From NCBI RefSeq assembly GCF_000701445.1, contig NZ_JNIX01000016.1, forward strand, positions 62,001 to 126,000: DNA of 64,000 bases, given 5' to 3'. This DNA is from Brevundimonas bacteroides DSM 4726 (lineage in GTDB: Bacteria; Pseudomonadota; Alphaproteobacteria; Caulobacterales; Caulobacteraceae). Under the pieces are notes generated by a model. It saw only the letters and a program-made list of their open reading frames with translations. It did no database searches and was not told where the DNA came from. Positions within the stretch are counted from its first letter, which is position 1, and each line of letters opens with the position of its first letter. Made by a program: the position numbers and the translations under genes. Positions 17,347 through 24,788 of the stretch are shown here, in pieces.

Positions 17347-18626
17347 GCCTGGCCCTGACCGCCTACCGCCTGCTGACGCGGATGCTGGAGCCTCTGGCCC
17401 CGCGTCTGCTCGACGCTCGCGCCAAGCAGGGCAAGGAGGACCCCCGTCGGGTCGATGAGCGGCTGGGCGTCGCGGGCGTGGCGCGGCCGCCGGGCGACCT
17501 CGTCTGGCTGCATGGCGTCAGCGTCGGCGAGACCCTGTCGCTGCTGCCCGTGGTCGAGCGGTTCCGAAAGAGCCGTCCCGACCTGACCGTGCTGGTCACC
17601 TCCGGCACGGTGACCTCGGCCGAACTGCTCGCCCAGCGCCTGCCGCCGGGCGTCATCCACCAGTACGCCCCGGTCGACGCCCCCGGCGCGGTCGCGGCCT
17701 TTCTCGACCACTGGCGGCCCGCGCTCTGCGTCTTCGTCGAGAGCGAGCTGTGGCCCAATCTGATCCTGGCGGCCAAGGCGCGCGGCGTGCCGCTGGCGCT
17801 CGTCAGCGCCCGGATCACCGAGAAGACCGCCGAAGGCTGGGCGCGCTTTCCCGGCGCGGCGCGGACCATCGTCGGCGCCTTCGATCGCATCCTTCCGCAG
17901 GACATCATCTCGGCGGACCGCATCCAGGCGCTGGGCGGGCGCATCGACGGGCTGGTGAACCTGAAGCTCTCCGGCGGCCCCCTGCCCCACGACGCCCGCG
18001 CCTTCACCGCCCTGTCGGCGGCCATCGGTGACCGGCCCGTGGTCGTCGCCGCATCGACCCACGAGGGCGAGGAGATCGCCATCGTCCGGGCGCTGGATCA
18101 CCTGACCGAGCGTCTTTGCCTGATCCTGGTCCCCCGTCACCCAGAGCGCGGCGGCGAGATCGCGACCGCCCTGACCCGCGACGGCTACCGCTTCGCCCTG
18201 CGCTCCCGCGGCGCCGTTCCGAACGCCGAGACCGACATCTACGTCGCCGATACCTTGGGCGAGCTCGGCCTGTTCCTGCGGCTGGCGGACGTGGTGGTGA
18301 TGGGCGGCTCGTTCGGATCGTTCCTGGGCCGCGAACCGTGGGGCGGGCACAATCCGCTGGAGCCCGCGCGGCTGGGCAAGCCCACCGTGACCGGCGCCGA
18401 CGCGGCCAACTGGCGCGAGGTCACCGAGGCGCTGACAGCGGCAGGCGGTCTCGTCGTTGTCGCCTCGCCCGGAGACCTGCCCGCCGTCGTCGCGCCCCTG
18501 CTGAATGACCCCGCCGGTGCCAAGGCCATGGGCGAACACGCCCGTCGCGCCGCCGCCGACGCCGGAGCGGGTCTGGACCGGCTGTGGGAGAGCCTGCAGT
18601 CGCTGTTGCCGAGGGCGGGCCGATGA
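17343..18626 (+). CDS. waaA: 3-deoxy-D-manno-octulosonic acid transferase (Kdo transferase)
   Basis: A 427-residue family-30 glycosyltransferase that adds Kdo to lipid IVA at the inner membrane. The start ATG 17343 overlaps the previous gene by four nt. The N-terminal helix anchors the protein. Typical sequences include VWLHGVSVGETLSLLPV, LVTSGTVTSAELLAQR, CVFVESELWPNLI and GGSFGSFLGREPWGGHNPLEPA. Number of Kdo residues added cannot be told from sequence. It is followed by an intergenic inverted repeat and then lpxK. Confidence 0.93.
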   Translation: MSLALTAYRLLTRMLEPLAPRLLDARAKQGKEDPRRVDERLGVAGVARPPGDLVWLHGVSVGETLSLLPVVERFRKSRPDLTVLVTSGTVTSAELLAQRLPPGVIHQYAPVDAPGAVAAFLDHWRPALCVFVESELWPNLILAAKARGVPLALVSARITEKTAEGWARFPGAARTIVGAFDRILPQDIISADRIQALGGRIDGLVNLKLSGGPLPHDARAFTALSAAIGDRPVVVAASTHEGEEIAIVRALDHLTERLCLILVPRHPERGGEIATALTRDGYRFALRSRGAVPNAETDIYVADTLGELGLFLRLADVVVMGGSFGSFLGREPWGGHNPLEPARLGKPTVTGADAANWREVTEALTAAGGLVVVASPGDLPAVVAPLLNDPAGAKAMGEHARRAAADAGAGLDRLWESLQSLLPRAGR

Positions 18627-18640
18627 CAGCGCGGCACGTT

Positions 18641-18798
18641 CTTTCTCCCCCTGCGGGAGAAGGTGGCCCGGAGGGCCGGATGAGGGGTATGCGGACGCGC
18701 ATCATGTGTGTCCGGCAGTCACTCCCCGGTCAGACCGAGTTTCAGCCCTCATCCGACCTCTCTGCGCTCGGCCACCTTCTCCCGCAGGGGGAGAAGGG
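18641..18798. repeat. Inverted intergenic repeat ending at the lpxK start
   Basis: Two arms, about 18641-18688 and 18744-18798, are reverse complements for much of their length: CTCCCCCTGCGGGAGAAGG on the left and its complement CCTTCTCCCGCAGGGGGAG on the right. Next to these are GTGGCC/GGCCAC and the inner GATGAGGG/CCCTCAT. The roughly 55-nt middle is not symmetric. This design and wording match the dispersed palindromic elements seen between genes in many alphaproteobacteria. The right end supplies GGGGGAGAAGGG directly before the lpxK ATG, so the repeat also provides the Shine-Dalgarno. It could fold into a long hairpin between waaA and lpxK. Confidence 0.8.
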
Positions 18799-19809
18799 AT
18801 GAAGTTGACGACCCCCCGCTGGTGGTACGAGCGTCACGGACGCCACGGCCGGGTGACGCGCACCCTGCTCAAGCCCGCATCCTGGCTGTGGGCGGCGGCG
18901 ACGGCGCGACGGGTCGCCCGGACGCCGGGCGAGGACGTCGGCGTCCCGGTCATCTCCATCGGCAACCTGACCGTCGGCGGCTCGGGCAAGACGCCGGTCG
19001 CCCGCGAGGTGCTGCGGCTGCTGCGCGCCTCAGGCGTGGAGGCCCACGGCCTGTCGCGCGGCTATGGCGGACGGCTGGAGGGGCCGGTGCGCGTCGATCC
19101 GGCCAGCCACTCAGCCAGCGACGTCGGCGACGAACCCCTGATGCTGGCGGACGAAGCCCCGATGTGGGTCGCGCGGGATCGCGTGGCGGGAGCCAGAGCG
19201 GCGGTCGCGGCTGGGGCTCAGGCGCTGGTGCTGGATGACGGCCACCAGAACCCGGCGCTGAAGAAGACGCTCAGCCTGATCGTGGTGGACGGGGAGACGC
19301 GCGGCGACGAATGGCCCTTCGGAGACGGCTCGGTCTTCCCCTCCGGCCCCATGCGCGAGCCGCTGAAGGCCGGGCTGGCCCGCGCCGACGCCGTGATCCT
19401 GCTCCTGCCTGCCGATGCGCCCGGTGCCGATCCGGAGCTGCTGGCCCTGTTCGGCGCCCTGCCCGTCTTCGTGGCCCGGCTGGAGCCCGCAGGACCGCCG
19501 CCGTCAGGCCCCCAGGTCGGCTTCGCTGGCATCGCCAAGCCATGGAAAGTAGAGCGCGCGCTCAAGGCCGCCGGCTGCGACCTGAAGGATTTCGCGCCCT
19601 TTCCGGACCACGCCGACTACCGCGTTGAGGACCTCGCCTTCCTCGCCGACCGCGCGGCCCTGTTCGAGGCGGGTCTGGTCACGACGGAGAAGGACTGGGT
19701 GCGCCTGCCGCCCGCGTGGCGCTCGCGGGTGACGTCGTGGCCGGTCGTGGCAAGGGTCGAGGACGAGGCGGGCTTCAAGGACGCAATCGCCGCCGTATCC
19801 AGCGGCTGA
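18799..19809 (+). CDS. lpxK: Tetraacyldisaccharide 4'-kinase
   Basis: A 336-residue inner-membrane-associated kinase. It phosphorylates the 4' position of the tetraacyldisaccharide to make lipid IVA. The P-loop is NLTVGGSGKTPV (residues 56-67), and DDGHQNPALKK provides the conserved D-D-x-x-Q-H-like region. The start MKLTTPRWWYERHG is typical. ATG 18799 follows the purine-rich end of the intergenic repeat. The longer frame back to 18505 lies over waaA and the repeat. The last 35 nt overlap the small convergent gene at 19775. Confidence 0.93.
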   Translation: MKLTTPRWWYERHGRHGRVTRTLLKPASWLWAAATARRVARTPGEDVGVPVISIGNLTVGGSGKTPVAREVLRLLRASGVEAHGLSRGYGGRLEGPVRVDPASHSASDVGDEPLMLADEAPMWVARDRVAGARAAVAAGAQALVLDDGHQNPALKKTLSLIVVDGETRGDEWPFGDGSVFPSGPMREPLKAGLARADAVILLLPADAPGADPELLALFGALPVFVARLEPAGPPPSGPQVGFAGIAKPWKVERALKAAGCDLKDFAPFPDHADYRVEDLAFLADRAALFEAGLVTTEKDWVRLPPAWRSRVTSWPVVARVEDEAGFKDAIAAVSSG

Positions 19810-20041
19810 GCCAGATTGATCCGCCCAGATGCACCCCAAGGATGGGCACGCTCCACCCCATCGTCCGAAGTAAGCCCCGGAAAGCATCGAAATCTCCGGT
19901 GATCCACAGCCAGGCGAAAACGCCGAGGACACCCAAGAGCGCCAGAGCCGAGCCAACGGCTTGATACGTTATGACCGGTACCGCGAAGGCGAGAACCTTG
20001 TCGTTGAACTCGAGACTGCGGCGGGACGGATTGCTAGCCAC
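19775..20041 (-). CDS. Small two-helix membrane protein (hypothetical)
   Basis: An 88-residue protein with two hydrophobic segments, about residues 16-46 (VLAFAVPVITYQAVGSALALLGVLGVF region) and 60-75, and a basic C-terminus (WIRRRLRP). No family is recognised. It lies between lpxK and tipF, 25 nt after the tipF stop on the same... minus strand orientation being shared with tipF, and overlaps the 3' end of lpxK by 35 nt. The hydrophobic pattern and position favour a real gene, but it could be a chance frame. Confidence 0.5.
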   Translation of the reverse strand: MASNPSRRSLEFNDKVLAFAVPVITYQAVGSALALLGVLGVFAWLWITGDFDAFRGLLRTMGWSVPILGVHLGGSIWLSRWIRRRLRP

Positions 20042-20066
20042 GCGCTTTCTCTGTCAACGGAGGCGC

Positions 20067-21341
20067 TCAGGCGTAGCGCCGCCGCCGTTCCGCATTGATC
20101 AGCGTCGAGCGCACGAAGTCCGCCGGCGGATCGGTCTCGGCCAGCACGGCTTCCTTGATCGCGCGCGGCTCGCCGAACAGGTGGCCCTGGGCGATGGTCA
20201 CGTCGAGCTCCAGGATATCGACGATCTGGCGCTCGCTCTCGCACTTCTCGGCGATGACCTCGATGCCATAGCGACGGGTCAGCTGGGCGAAATCGGCGGC
20301 CTGGATGTCGCGCAAGCTGGGGATCGGCGCGCCGCCGTCCATGTCCAGCAGCTGTTCGATCAAAAGGTCGGCGGCGACCTTGATGAACTTCACGTCCGAC
20401 CGCTGCAGATCGTTGAAGTCCAGGTCCAGCGTCTGGACCTTGTCCAACGAGAAGCGGAAGCCCAGGTCGGCCAGCTTGGCCATGTTGCGCGCCTCGACAG
20501 CGCCGCGCGCATCGAACGTCGCCTGGCCCAGCTCGAAGATCAGGGCCTGGTTCAGGTCGCGGTTCTCGCTGAGGAACTGCAGGAACTGCGGGAAGAAGGT
20601 CTCGTCGCCCAGGCTGGAGAGGGCGACGTTGCAGAAGACGCCGACCTTGCGGTCCTGCCGCGCGAGGCGCCGAACGATCTGGGCGCAGCGGAACAGCAGC
20701 AGATTGTCGATAGCCGGCACCAGCCCCTCGCCCTCGGCGATCGACAGGTATTCGGCGGGCATCATCACCCGGTCGGTGGAATCGCGCAGCCGGGTGAAGC
20801 TCTCGTAGAAGACCGTCCGCCGCTGCGGCAGGGTCACGACGGGCTGGAGATACAGGTCGACGCGGTTCTCGCTCAGCGCATCGTGGACGGTCTTCAGCAG
20901 CAGGTTCGACTGCTGGTGCCGGCGCGCCTCGGGGCTATCGGGGGCCGCCATCGGGGTGACCGTCAGACGCTGGTCGATCGAGGCGCTCATCTGCTGGATC
21001 AGATCTTCCAGCATGCGGACTTCGCCGGACAGTTCCTCGGTGCGGGTCAGGGCGCCCGCCTCGATGGCCTGGGCCAGGTCGCCGAGGGCACCTTGCGTCT
21101 GCTCCATAGCGTCGGCCAGCAAGCGATGCGCCTCGCGCACGGCGCCGATCTCGGCTTTAAGGCGACGGCGCTCGGCGGCCCCCGCGATCAGGGCGTGGGC
21201 CGCGCCCAGCACGCCCAGCATGCCGAAGGTCGCCGCGATCCCTGGCCCGAGGCCCAGCCCCGCCCGCCACAGGAAGGCGCCGACCGTCATCGCCAGGAAG
21301 ACGTAGCCGAAGAACAGGAAGCCGTTGGTCAGTGCACGCAT
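20067..21341 (-). CDS. tipF: TipF-like degenerate EAL-domain protein
   Basis: A 424-residue protein with two membrane helices (about 7-28 and 31-55), a coiled-coil stretch (57-125) and an EAL domain (about 150-415). Catalytic motifs are degenerate: the E-A-L motif reads ESF (180-182), the D-D-F-G loop reads LDKVQ (299-303) and E-G-V-E reads EKCE (365-368). The sequences KFIKV and QGHLFGEP remain. This is the architecture of Caulobacter TipF, a c-di-GMP-binding protein that places and assembles the polar flagellum rather than hydrolysing the nucleotide. The protein is therefore probably a receptor at the inner membrane. No flagellar gene is adjacent. Confidence 0.8.
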   Translation of the reverse strand: MRALTNGFLFFGYVFLAMTVGAFLWRAGLGLGPGIAATFGMLGVLGAAHALIAGAAERRRLKAEIGAVREAHRLLADAMEQTQGALGDLAQAIEAGALTRTEELSGEVRMLEDLIQQMSASIDQRLTVTPMAAPDSPEARRHQQSNLLLKTVHDALSENRVDLYLQPVVTLPQRRTVFYESFTRLRDSTDRVMMPAEYLSIAEGEGLVPAIDNLLLFRCAQIVRRLARQDRKVGVFCNVALSSLGDETFFPQFLQFLSENRDLNQALIFELGQATFDARGAVEARNMAKLADLGFRFSLDKVQTLDLDFNDLQRSDVKFIKVAADLLIEQLLDMDGGAPIPSLRDIQAADFAQLTRRYGIEVIAEKCESERQIVDILELDVTIAQGHLFGEPRAIKEAVLAETDPPADFVRSTLINAERRRRYA

Positions 21342-21451
21342 GGGAACGGGTTTGTCCGACTTCCCGGATGGAATCGGCCGAGTATCAGGCTATCAGGGCC
21401 GGACCGCTAGGGCGTGGCGCGAATAAACGACGCCGATATCAGGGGAAACGC

Positions 21452-22222
21452 ATGGAACTGTTCGACCTCACCGGCAAGAGCGCCATCATCACCGGCTCCT
21501 CCAAGGGCATCGGCAAGGCCATCGCCGAGCGGCTGGCCGAGCACGGCGCGAATGTCGTCATCTCGTCCAGGAAGGCCGGACCGTGCGACGAGGTCGCCGC
21601 CGCGATCAATGCGAAACACGGCGAGGGCCGCGCCATCGCCATCCCCGCCAACATCGCCTCCAAGGAAGACCTGCAACGGCTGGTCGACGAGACCAACGCC
21701 GCCTTCGGCAAGATCGACATCCTGGTCTGCAACGCGGCGTCCAATCCCTATGCCGGGCCGATGGCGGGCATCACCGACGAGCAGTTCGACAAGATCCTGC
21801 AGAACAACGTCGTCTCCAACCACTGGCTGATCCAGATGGTCGCGCCACAGATGCTGGAACGGAAAGACGGGTCGATCACCGTGGTGTCGTCCATCGGCGG
21901 CCTGCGCGGCAACGCCCTGATCGGCGCCTACAACATCTCCAAGGCCGCCGACATGCAGCTGGTCCGGAACCTCGCCGTGGAGTGGGGGCCGTCGAACGTG
22001 CGGGTCAACTGCATCGCGCCGGGCCTCGTGCAGACCGACTTTGCCCGATATCTGTGGGAGAACCCCGAGATCCTGAAGGTCGCGACCGACCCCGCGCCCC
22101 TCCGCCGCATCGGCCAGCCGGACGAGATCGCGGGCGCGGCGGTCTATCTGTCGTCGCCCGCCTCCAGCTACATGACCGGCCAGACCCTGGTCGTCGACGG
22201 CGGCATCACCATTGCCTGGTGA
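21452..22222 (+). CDS. SDR-family oxidoreductase
   Basis: A 256-residue short-chain dehydrogenase/reductase using NAD(P)H. The cofactor motif TGSSKGIG is at residues 14-21, CNAA at 93-96, and the catalytic Ser146/147, Tyr160 and Lys164 (YNISK) are all present. The C-terminal segment SSYMTGQTLVVDGGITIAW is typical of the classical family. ATG 21452 gives the standard start MELFDLTGKSAIITG. It is divergent from tipF and overlaps the TTG start of the acyltransferase by 11 nt, suggesting coupling. The substrate is unknown; fatty or hydroxy-acyl metabolism is possible. Confidence 0.9.
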   Translation: MELFDLTGKSAIITGSSKGIGKAIAERLAEHGANVVISSRKAGPCDEVAAAINAKHGEGRAIAIPANIASKEDLQRLVDETNAAFGKIDILVCNAASNPYAGPMAGITDEQFDKILQNNVVSNHWLIQMVAPQMLERKDGSITVVSSIGGLRGNALIGAYNISKAADMQLVRNLAVEWGPSNVRVNCIAPGLVQTDFARYLWENPEILKVATDPAPLRRIGQPDEIAGAAVYLSSPASSYMTGQTLVVDGGITIAW

Positions 22223-23153
22223 GCGGGTCTCACTCCGCCAGGACCTGATCTGGCGTCTGGAGGCGGCGGCGTTCGCGGGCTTCATCGGCCTGATGCGGCT
22301 GATCGGGCTGGAGGCGGCGTCGAACTTCGGCGGCTGGCTGCTGCGGACGCTGGGTCCGAAGACCGGCACCCATCGCACGGTCATGCGCAACCTGCGCATC
22401 GCGTTTCCGGACATGGACCCCAAGGAGCGCGAGCGTCTCGCCATCGCGCAATGGGAGCAGACGGGACGCACGTTCGCCGAGACCGCGGTCATGGACCGGC
22501 TGACGCCCGCGTCCGGCCGTATCGACATCGTCGGGGCCGAGCGGCTGGAGGCCATCCGCGCGTCCGGAAAGCCCGTCGTCTTCGTTTCGGGTCACTTGGC
22601 CAATATCGAGACCATGGCGGCCGTTCTGGTAGCCTCCGGCGTGCCGGTCCAGGTCACCTACCGCGCCGCCAACAACCCCTATGTCGACGCCCAGATCGTC
22701 GCCGCCCGCGCCCGTTATGGCGTCAAGCTCTTCGCCCCTAAGGGCGGCGACGGCGCGCGCGAACTGCTGGCCGGCATGGGGCGCGGCGAAAGCGTCGCCC
22801 TGATGAACGATCAGAAGTTCTCGGAGGGCCCCGAAGTCAACTTCTTCGGCCACCCCGTGAATGCCGCGCCCGGCCCTAGCCGCCTGGCGCTGCGCTTCGG
22901 CACGGTCATCCAGCCGATGAGCGTGGTGCGCCTGCCTGGCGTCCGCTTCCGCGTCACGGCGCACGAACCCATCGAACTCGAAAGCACAGGCGACCGCCAG
23001 GCCGCTATCAAGGCCGGGGTCCAAGCCATCACCACCTTCATCGAGGAACGGGTCCGCGAGAACCCTGTCGACTGGTTCTGGGTGCACAAGCGTTGGCCTG
23101 ACCGGGTCTACGCCGCGCTGGACCCCGCGCCTTCGGCCACAGCCTCCGCCTGA
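22212..23153 (+). CDS. LpxL/HtrB-type lipid A late acyltransferase
   Basis: A 313-residue inner-membrane acyltransferase of the LpxL/LpxM family, which transfers an acyl chain from acyl-ACP to Kdo-lipid A. A hydrophobic anchor spans about residues 14-34. The catalytic HX4(D/E) motif is H128-L-A-N-I-E133 in VFVSGHLANIE. The sequences LMNDQKFSEG and PVDWFWVHKRWP are characteristic. The only suitable start is TTG 22212, inside the end of the SDR gene. The final 46 nt overlap the end of the convergent receiver gene. It is separate from the waaA-lpxK group, which is usual for late acyltransferases. Confidence 0.87.
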   Translation: MPGERVSLRQDLIWRLEAAAFAGFIGLMRLIGLEAASNFGGWLLRTLGPKTGTHRTVMRNLRIAFPDMDPKERERLAIAQWEQTGRTFAETAVMDRLTPASGRIDIVGAERLEAIRASGKPVVFVSGHLANIETMAAVLVASGVPVQVTYRAANNPYVDAQIVAARARYGVKLFAPKGGDGARELLAGMGRGESVALMNDQKFSEGPEVNFFGHPVNAAPGPSRLALRFGTVIQPMSVVRLPGVRFRVTAHEPIELESTGDRQAAIKAGVQAITTFIEERVRENPVDWFWVHKRWPDRVYAALDPAPSATASA

Positions 23154-23635
23154 TCGTTGGAGCGCCGGAACGGCCCTGGGTAGTTCGGCATGTTCACCCT
23201 GCGCCGGTCCGGGCCGAAGTAGTCCTCGGTTTTCACGAAGGGCCGAGGGCGCATGATTACGGCCTGGATGCGATCGAACACCGCCTTGGCGGTGATGGGC
23301 TTGACCACGAACTCGGTCACGCCCGCGTCCCTGGCCTCTACCACCCGGCTCTTCTCCGAATGGCCGGTCATCATGATGATGGGCAGATAGGGATTGGCGC
23401 TGTCCCGGCTGTTGCGGATCAGGCGCGTAAACTCCACGCCGTCCAGCGGGAACATGTTGAAGTCGACGATCGCTAAGTCGACCGGAAAGTCGCGGACCAT
23501 GTCCAGGGCGGCGGCACCGTCGGACACCTCGCGGATGCTGCGCACACCCGCCGATTGAAGGATGGCGGCGGTGATGGCGCGCATGTGCTGGTTGTCGTCA
23601 ACCAGCAGAACATTCAGAGATTGCAGTGAAGACAT
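23108..23635 (-). CDS. Stand-alone receiver-domain response regulator
   Basis: A 175-residue protein with a CheY-like receiver domain (about 8-130) and a short tail without a DNA-binding domain. The acid pocket D13/D14, the phosphoacceptor D58 (LAIVDFN), MMTG and the conserved Lys in VVKPIT are all present. The tail contains EDYFGPDRRR, a motif often found after receivers in Caulobacterales. It therefore acts by protein contact, for example in chemotaxis or a phosphorelay, rather than by binding DNA. It overlaps the acyltransferase end by 46 nt on the other strand. No kinase is adjacent. Confidence 0.87.
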   Translation of the reverse strand: MSSLQSLNVLLVDDNQHMRAITAAILQSAGVRSIREVSDGAAALDMVRDFPVDLAIVDFNMFPLDGVEFTRLIRNSRDSANPYLPIIMMTGHSEKSRVVEARDAGVTEFVVKPITAKAVFDRIQAVIMRPRPFVKTEDYFGPDRRRVNMPNYPGPFRRSNDQAEAVAEGAGSSAA

Positions 23636-23705
23636 TTAGGCAACCGCCTCCCCGACGGTCAGCCGAAAACGCTAGGCAGACCCAAAGGCTCCGTCCAGAC
23701 CCAGA

Positions 23706-24569
23706 TCAAGCTCGGCCGGAGCGGTAACCGCTTTCCGGCGCGGATTGTCCGACCATGAGCGCCGGATTCATCTGCCGATCCCGCCATCGCATGCGCCAGC
23801 ATAGGTGCGGGCCGGTCGCCCGGCCGGTCATTCCGACCGCGCCGATGACCTGTCCTCGACTGATTCGCTGGGTGGGCAGCACGTCGATGCGGGACTGATG
23901 CAGGTAGGCGGTGATCAAACCCTGGCCGTGATCGATCAGGGTCAGGCCACCTTCGAAATGCATCCCCGGTTGTGCAAGCGTGACCACGCCGTCCGCCGGA
24001 GCCCGGATCGATGTCCCCTGTGGCGCGGCCAGATCGATGCCGTAGTGCGGCCGGGCCGGGGTGCCGTTCAGCACCCGCTGCGAGCCCCACTCGCTGGACA
24101 CCCGAAACGACGCCAGCGGCCAATCGAAGCCCGAGCGGAAATCGTCGCCGTCGTGGCGGCTGGCGAAGCCCTCGGTCTTGATCGCCACCTCACGCTGGAT
24201 GCGCTTTAGTAACGCCGGGTCGCTGGGCTCCACAGTCGATGGCGGCAAACCGTCGATGCGGGTCGAGGGGAACTGGCCGCGCGCCACCGGCAGGGTCCGA
24301 CGCTCGGACCGCGCGCCCGATCGCGCTTCGAGCACCACCGAGGTCGGGGCGTCCCGGTCGAAGCCGACGACAAACAGGCCGCCGTCCGAGGCCGTCGCCA
24401 GGGCCTCGCCGCCGATGAAGATCAGGGCGCGCGGCCAGGTCCGGCCCATCACGAAGCCGCCCTGCACCATACGGCCGGTCAGGACGAGGTCGGCAGGGTC
24501 GCGCGACCATGCAGGCGTGGCGAGGGCCGCTGCGGCGCCGACCAGCAGGCCGCGCCGGTCCGGTGTCAC
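23706..24569 (-). CDS. Secreted M23-family peptidase with Cys in the HxH motif
   Basis: A 287-residue exported protein with a Tat-like or Sec signal (DRRGLLVGAAAALATPAWS) and a C-terminal LytM/M23 domain. The zinc site is H175 and D179 (PHYGID) with the catalytic His224 (AYLHQ). The last motif, normally H-x-H, reads H255-L-C257, so the expected third zinc ligand is Cys rather than His. The fold otherwise looks complete. It should act on peptidoglycan cross-links in the periplasm if active, or be a regulator of amidases if not. It is coupled to the DUF2093 gene by a four-nt overlap and sits downstream of xseA. Confidence 0.85.
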   Translation of the reverse strand: MTPDRRGLLVGAAAALATPAWSRDPADLVLTGRMVQGGFVMGRTWPRALIFIGGEALATASDGGLFVVGFDRDAPTSVVLEARSGARSERRTLPVARGQFPSTRIDGLPPSTVEPSDPALLKRIQREVAIKTEGFASRHDGDDFRSGFDWPLASFRVSSEWGSQRVLNGTPARPHYGIDLAAPQGTSIRAPADGVVTLAQPGMHFEGGLTLIDHGQGLITAYLHQSRIDVLPTQRISRGQVIGAVGMTGRATGPHLCWRMRWRDRQMNPALMVGQSAPESGYRSGRA

Positions 24570-24760
24570 TTCTCGACCATCCGCGACAGCGCCTCGACCG
24601 GGCCGTAGTAGGCCTCCTGCCGCTCGGCCGACCAGTAGCGCAAGGCCTCCAGCGGAATGGGCCGGTCCGTCACCGCGCAGCGCACGAAGGGGCCGGGCTT
24701 GAGCACGGCGAACTCGCCGTCGCCGTAGTGCAGGGATGCGGGTTGAGGCACGCTGGTCAT
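24566..24760 (-). CDS. DUF2093-family small protein
   Basis: A 64-residue protein of a small alphaproteobacterial family. The core LHYGDGEFAVLKPGPFVRCAV and the tail IPLEALRYWSAERQEAY are recognisable. It contains one Cys and no membrane segment; its function is unknown. It is usually found beside xseA, as here, 28 nt after the xseA stop. It overlaps the M23 gene by four nt. Confidence 0.85.
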   Translation of the reverse strand: MTSVPQPASLHYGDGEFAVLKPGPFVRCAVTDRPIPLEALRYWSAERQEAYYGPVEALSRMVEK

Positions 24761-24788
24761 GAGAGCCAGACTAACCCCAAAGCCGTCG

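Noticed and set aside
18505..18798. Extended N-terminus of LpxK to 18505
   Set aside because: It lies over waaA and the intergenic repeat; the family N-terminus starts at ATG 18799.
20067..21341. Active c-di-GMP phosphodiesterase
   Set aside because: Three catalytic motifs of the EAL domain are replaced (ESF, DKVQ, EKCE), so hydrolysis is unlikely.
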